Source: Tissierella sp. (GTDB lineage Bacteria; Bacillota; Clostridia; Tissierellales; Tissierellaceae). From it: DNA of 64,000 bases. Where the stretch lies: the NCBI RefSeq assembly GCF_031460495.1, contig NZ_JAVKTS010000003.1:525900-589899 (forward strand), read 5' to 3'. The position numbers and the translations under genes are program-made. A model generated the notes under the pieces. The model ran no database searches. It was not told the origin of the DNA and saw only the letters and a list, made by a program, of their open reading frames with translations. Below are positions 62,727 to 64,000 of this stretch, in pieces; the first letter of the stretch is position 1, and each line of letters opens with the position of its first letter.

Positions 62727-64000
62727 TTATTTTGCGTATAGTGTTATGCCTTGGGTGTTGTGATATCTTACCATTTCCGGTAATACATCTATTGTTACTT
62801 TTCTACCTGTTTCAGTAACAATGGTATTTTCGTTAAGCTTAGTATATATTTCTTCTCCATTGTTATAAGCTTCTATTAGCCTAGCTTGTGCGTATGCATT
62901 ATTGTTTAGATAATCCATATCAAAGGCCTCATCACCTATGATTACTGAGCTTACTGGAAGGGCTTGCATATTACCTACTAAAGTTAATTTTCCTTCTGCT
63001 ATTTGGCTTAACCTAGTTCCATCTGCTCCTACAAATATTACTTCTATTTGTAAGTTTGATGCCACTACGCCATCATGAGCTGTATAAGTTGCTTTGTATA
63101 ATCCTGGTGATACTTCAGTCATTGGATTTCCAGGGTTAGTGTTCATTGGTCCAAATGGAAGCATTATTCTATAGTATGCAGATCCGCCTGCAGGTGCATT
63201 AAAGCTTATCTCTAAAGCTTCTCCTGAATAAAGTTCCTCATCTGTAGCTGGCATTAGGTTTGTAATTCTTGCTGGTGCTGGTGGATTCTCAGGATCATCA
63301 CCTAATACTATTGTGATTCTTCCTTCTGCCATTTCTGTTACTTCATAACCATGAGCATTTACAAATACTACTTCTACTTGAACATTTTCTGCTTCAACTT
63401 CTGCTGGTACAGTCCATGTTCCAGTATATAATCCTTCTACCTCAGTCATTGGAATTCCTAGGTCATTGTTTTGTAATCCAAACGGAACTACCAATCTAAA
63501 GTATCCATTACCACCACTAGGAGCGTTGAAGCTAACAGTTAATACATCCCCTGCTTCTAGTTCCATATCTTCTGATGGCTCAATATTTGTAATAACTGGT
63601 GCTTCTAACTCTACTAATACTGTTCTAACTACTGTAGTCACATTTCCTGCACCATCAGTTGCTTTTACAGTAATAGTATTTGCTCCTGGATTAAGCATTA
63701 GTCTTTCATGGAAGTTTCCTTCTGCATCTAATACTATTACCTTTCCGTTTATTTCAAGTTTTGCTAATTCTATATTATCTACTACATTTCCTATTACATG
63801 AACTGATTCTACTTTAATCTTAGCATTATCCAGTGGTTCAGATACTACTAATACTGGAGCTACCTTATCCTTAATCACTGTAACAGCTGGAGATGGTTCT
63901 GTTTCTCTTCCATCTAATTCAGATGTTACCATAATTGTATTTGTATCTAATGGTAATGCTACTTGAGCTGTAAATCCTAGATTTGCTGAATTTACAGTAG
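62727..64000 (-). CDS. C-terminal part of a large Ig-domain surface protein, 5' end outside window
   Basis: The frame is open to the right edge, so the start is missing; about 424 residues are visible. They include a glucodextranase-B-type Ig-like domain (VLVVSEPLDNAKIKVESVHVIG...FHERLMLNPGANTITVKATDGAGNVTT) and two tandem related modules of about 105 residues (APVITNIEPSEDMELEAGD... and ARITNLMPATDEELYSGEA..., each with F-N-A-P-x-G-G-x-x-Y-x-R and a P-M-T-E-V motif). A short C-terminal domain ends YHNTQGITLYAK. Secreted proteases and adhesins of clostridia carry such tails, but the catalytic part, if any, is not visible. No sortase signal or SLH domain is seen at the end. Confidence 0.8.
   Translation of the reverse strand, partial: TVNSANLGFTAQVALPLDTNTIMVTSELDGRETEPSPAVTVIKDKVAPVLVVSEPLDNAKIKVESVHVIGNVVDNIELAKLEINGKVIVLDAEGNFHERLMLNPGANTITVKATDGAGNVTTVVRTVLVELEAPVITNIEPSEDMELEAGDVLTVSFNAPSGGNGYFRLVVPFGLQNNDLGIPMTEVEGLYTGTWTVPAEVEAENVQVEVVFVNAHGYEVTEMAEGRITIVLGDDPENPPAPARITNLMPATDEELYSGEALEISFNAPAGGSAYYRIMLPFGPMNTNPGNPMTEVSPGLYKATYTAHDGVVASNLQIEVIFVGADGTRLSQIAEGKLTLVGNMQALPVSSVIIGDEAFDMDYLNNNAYAQARLIEAYNNGEEIYTKLNENTIVTETGRKVTIDVLPEMVRYHNTQGITLYAK

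Overview
The window comes from an AT-rich, spore-forming-type anaerobic Firmicute, most like an amino-acid-fermenting member of the Clostridia/Tissierellia. The evidence is low GC with strong AGGAGG ribosome binding sites, a selenocysteine-containing glycine-reductase-type protein, 2-oxoacid:ferredoxin oxidoreductase (iorAB), lysine-fermentation genes (kce, kal), sigma-54 regulators, two Spo0A-type boxes, S-layer-type proteins and several amino-acid/peptide transporters. This placement is inferred from gene content; no rRNA gene lies in the window. No tRNA, CRISPR array, prophage or recognised defence island was seen.

Layout. 1-1285 is the 5' part of a sigma-54 activator. 1.3-17.2 kb is a mostly minus-strand housekeeping block, listed in transcription order: fba, fsa, glpX (sugar-phosphate metabolism), rho, rpmE, a DUF1385 gene, prmC, two half-size chrA genes, prfA, a DUF368 gene, a DUF2383 gene (a ZIP metal transporter runs the other way), tsaC, ywlE, rpiB, upp, wecA/tagO and wecB. 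17.3-20.3 kb holds a gamma-glutamyltransferase-like gene and kal-kce. 20.4-24.6 kb (+) is an ABC ATPase / CARDB-domain membrane protein / FtsX-type permease operon. pyrG, a large S-layer-type protein, a LysM protein and a 55-residue protein resembling small acid-soluble spore proteins follow.

30.5-38.7 kb is the most distinctive region. An apparently complete minus-strand operon has a sigma-54 promoter (36924-36939), an activator gene directly upstream and an intrinsic terminator (30580-30602). It encodes a GrdE-type pyruvoyl-precursor protein, a GrdB-type selenoprotein whose in-frame UGA at 34553-34555 would be mis-called as a stop, an octopine/nopaline-type opine dehydrogenase, an NhaC-type carrier and an alanine-dehydrogenase-family enzyme. 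I infer an opine-type (N-carboxymethyl amino acid) reductase/dehydrogenase pathway that feeds acetyl phosphate and pyruvate. The operon and its regulator lie between two 89-bp direct repeats derived from the 3' end of a murJ-like gene, which suggests insertion or recombination there.

38.7-55.5 kb carries two MurJ-family genes, iorBA, an oppABCDF peptide transporter, an SLH/PrcB-type protein and a livJHMGF branched-chain amino-acid transporter. Together with ald and kal-kce these fit peptide and amino-acid fermentation. 55.6-64 kb holds a REP-associated tyrosine transposase (RAYT), two LysM-tailed surface nucleotidases, a methyl-accepting chemotaxis protein and the C-terminal part of a large Ig-domain surface protein.

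A family of ten near-perfect 45-53-bp palindromes (core GGTGCC-W-GGCACC) is scattered from 17.3 to 62.7 kb. Two of them immediately flank the RAYT gene. All ten lie at or within 14 bp of the stop codon of a minus-strand gene and read on that strand as hairpin plus T-rich tract. They look like transposase-mobilised transcription terminators.
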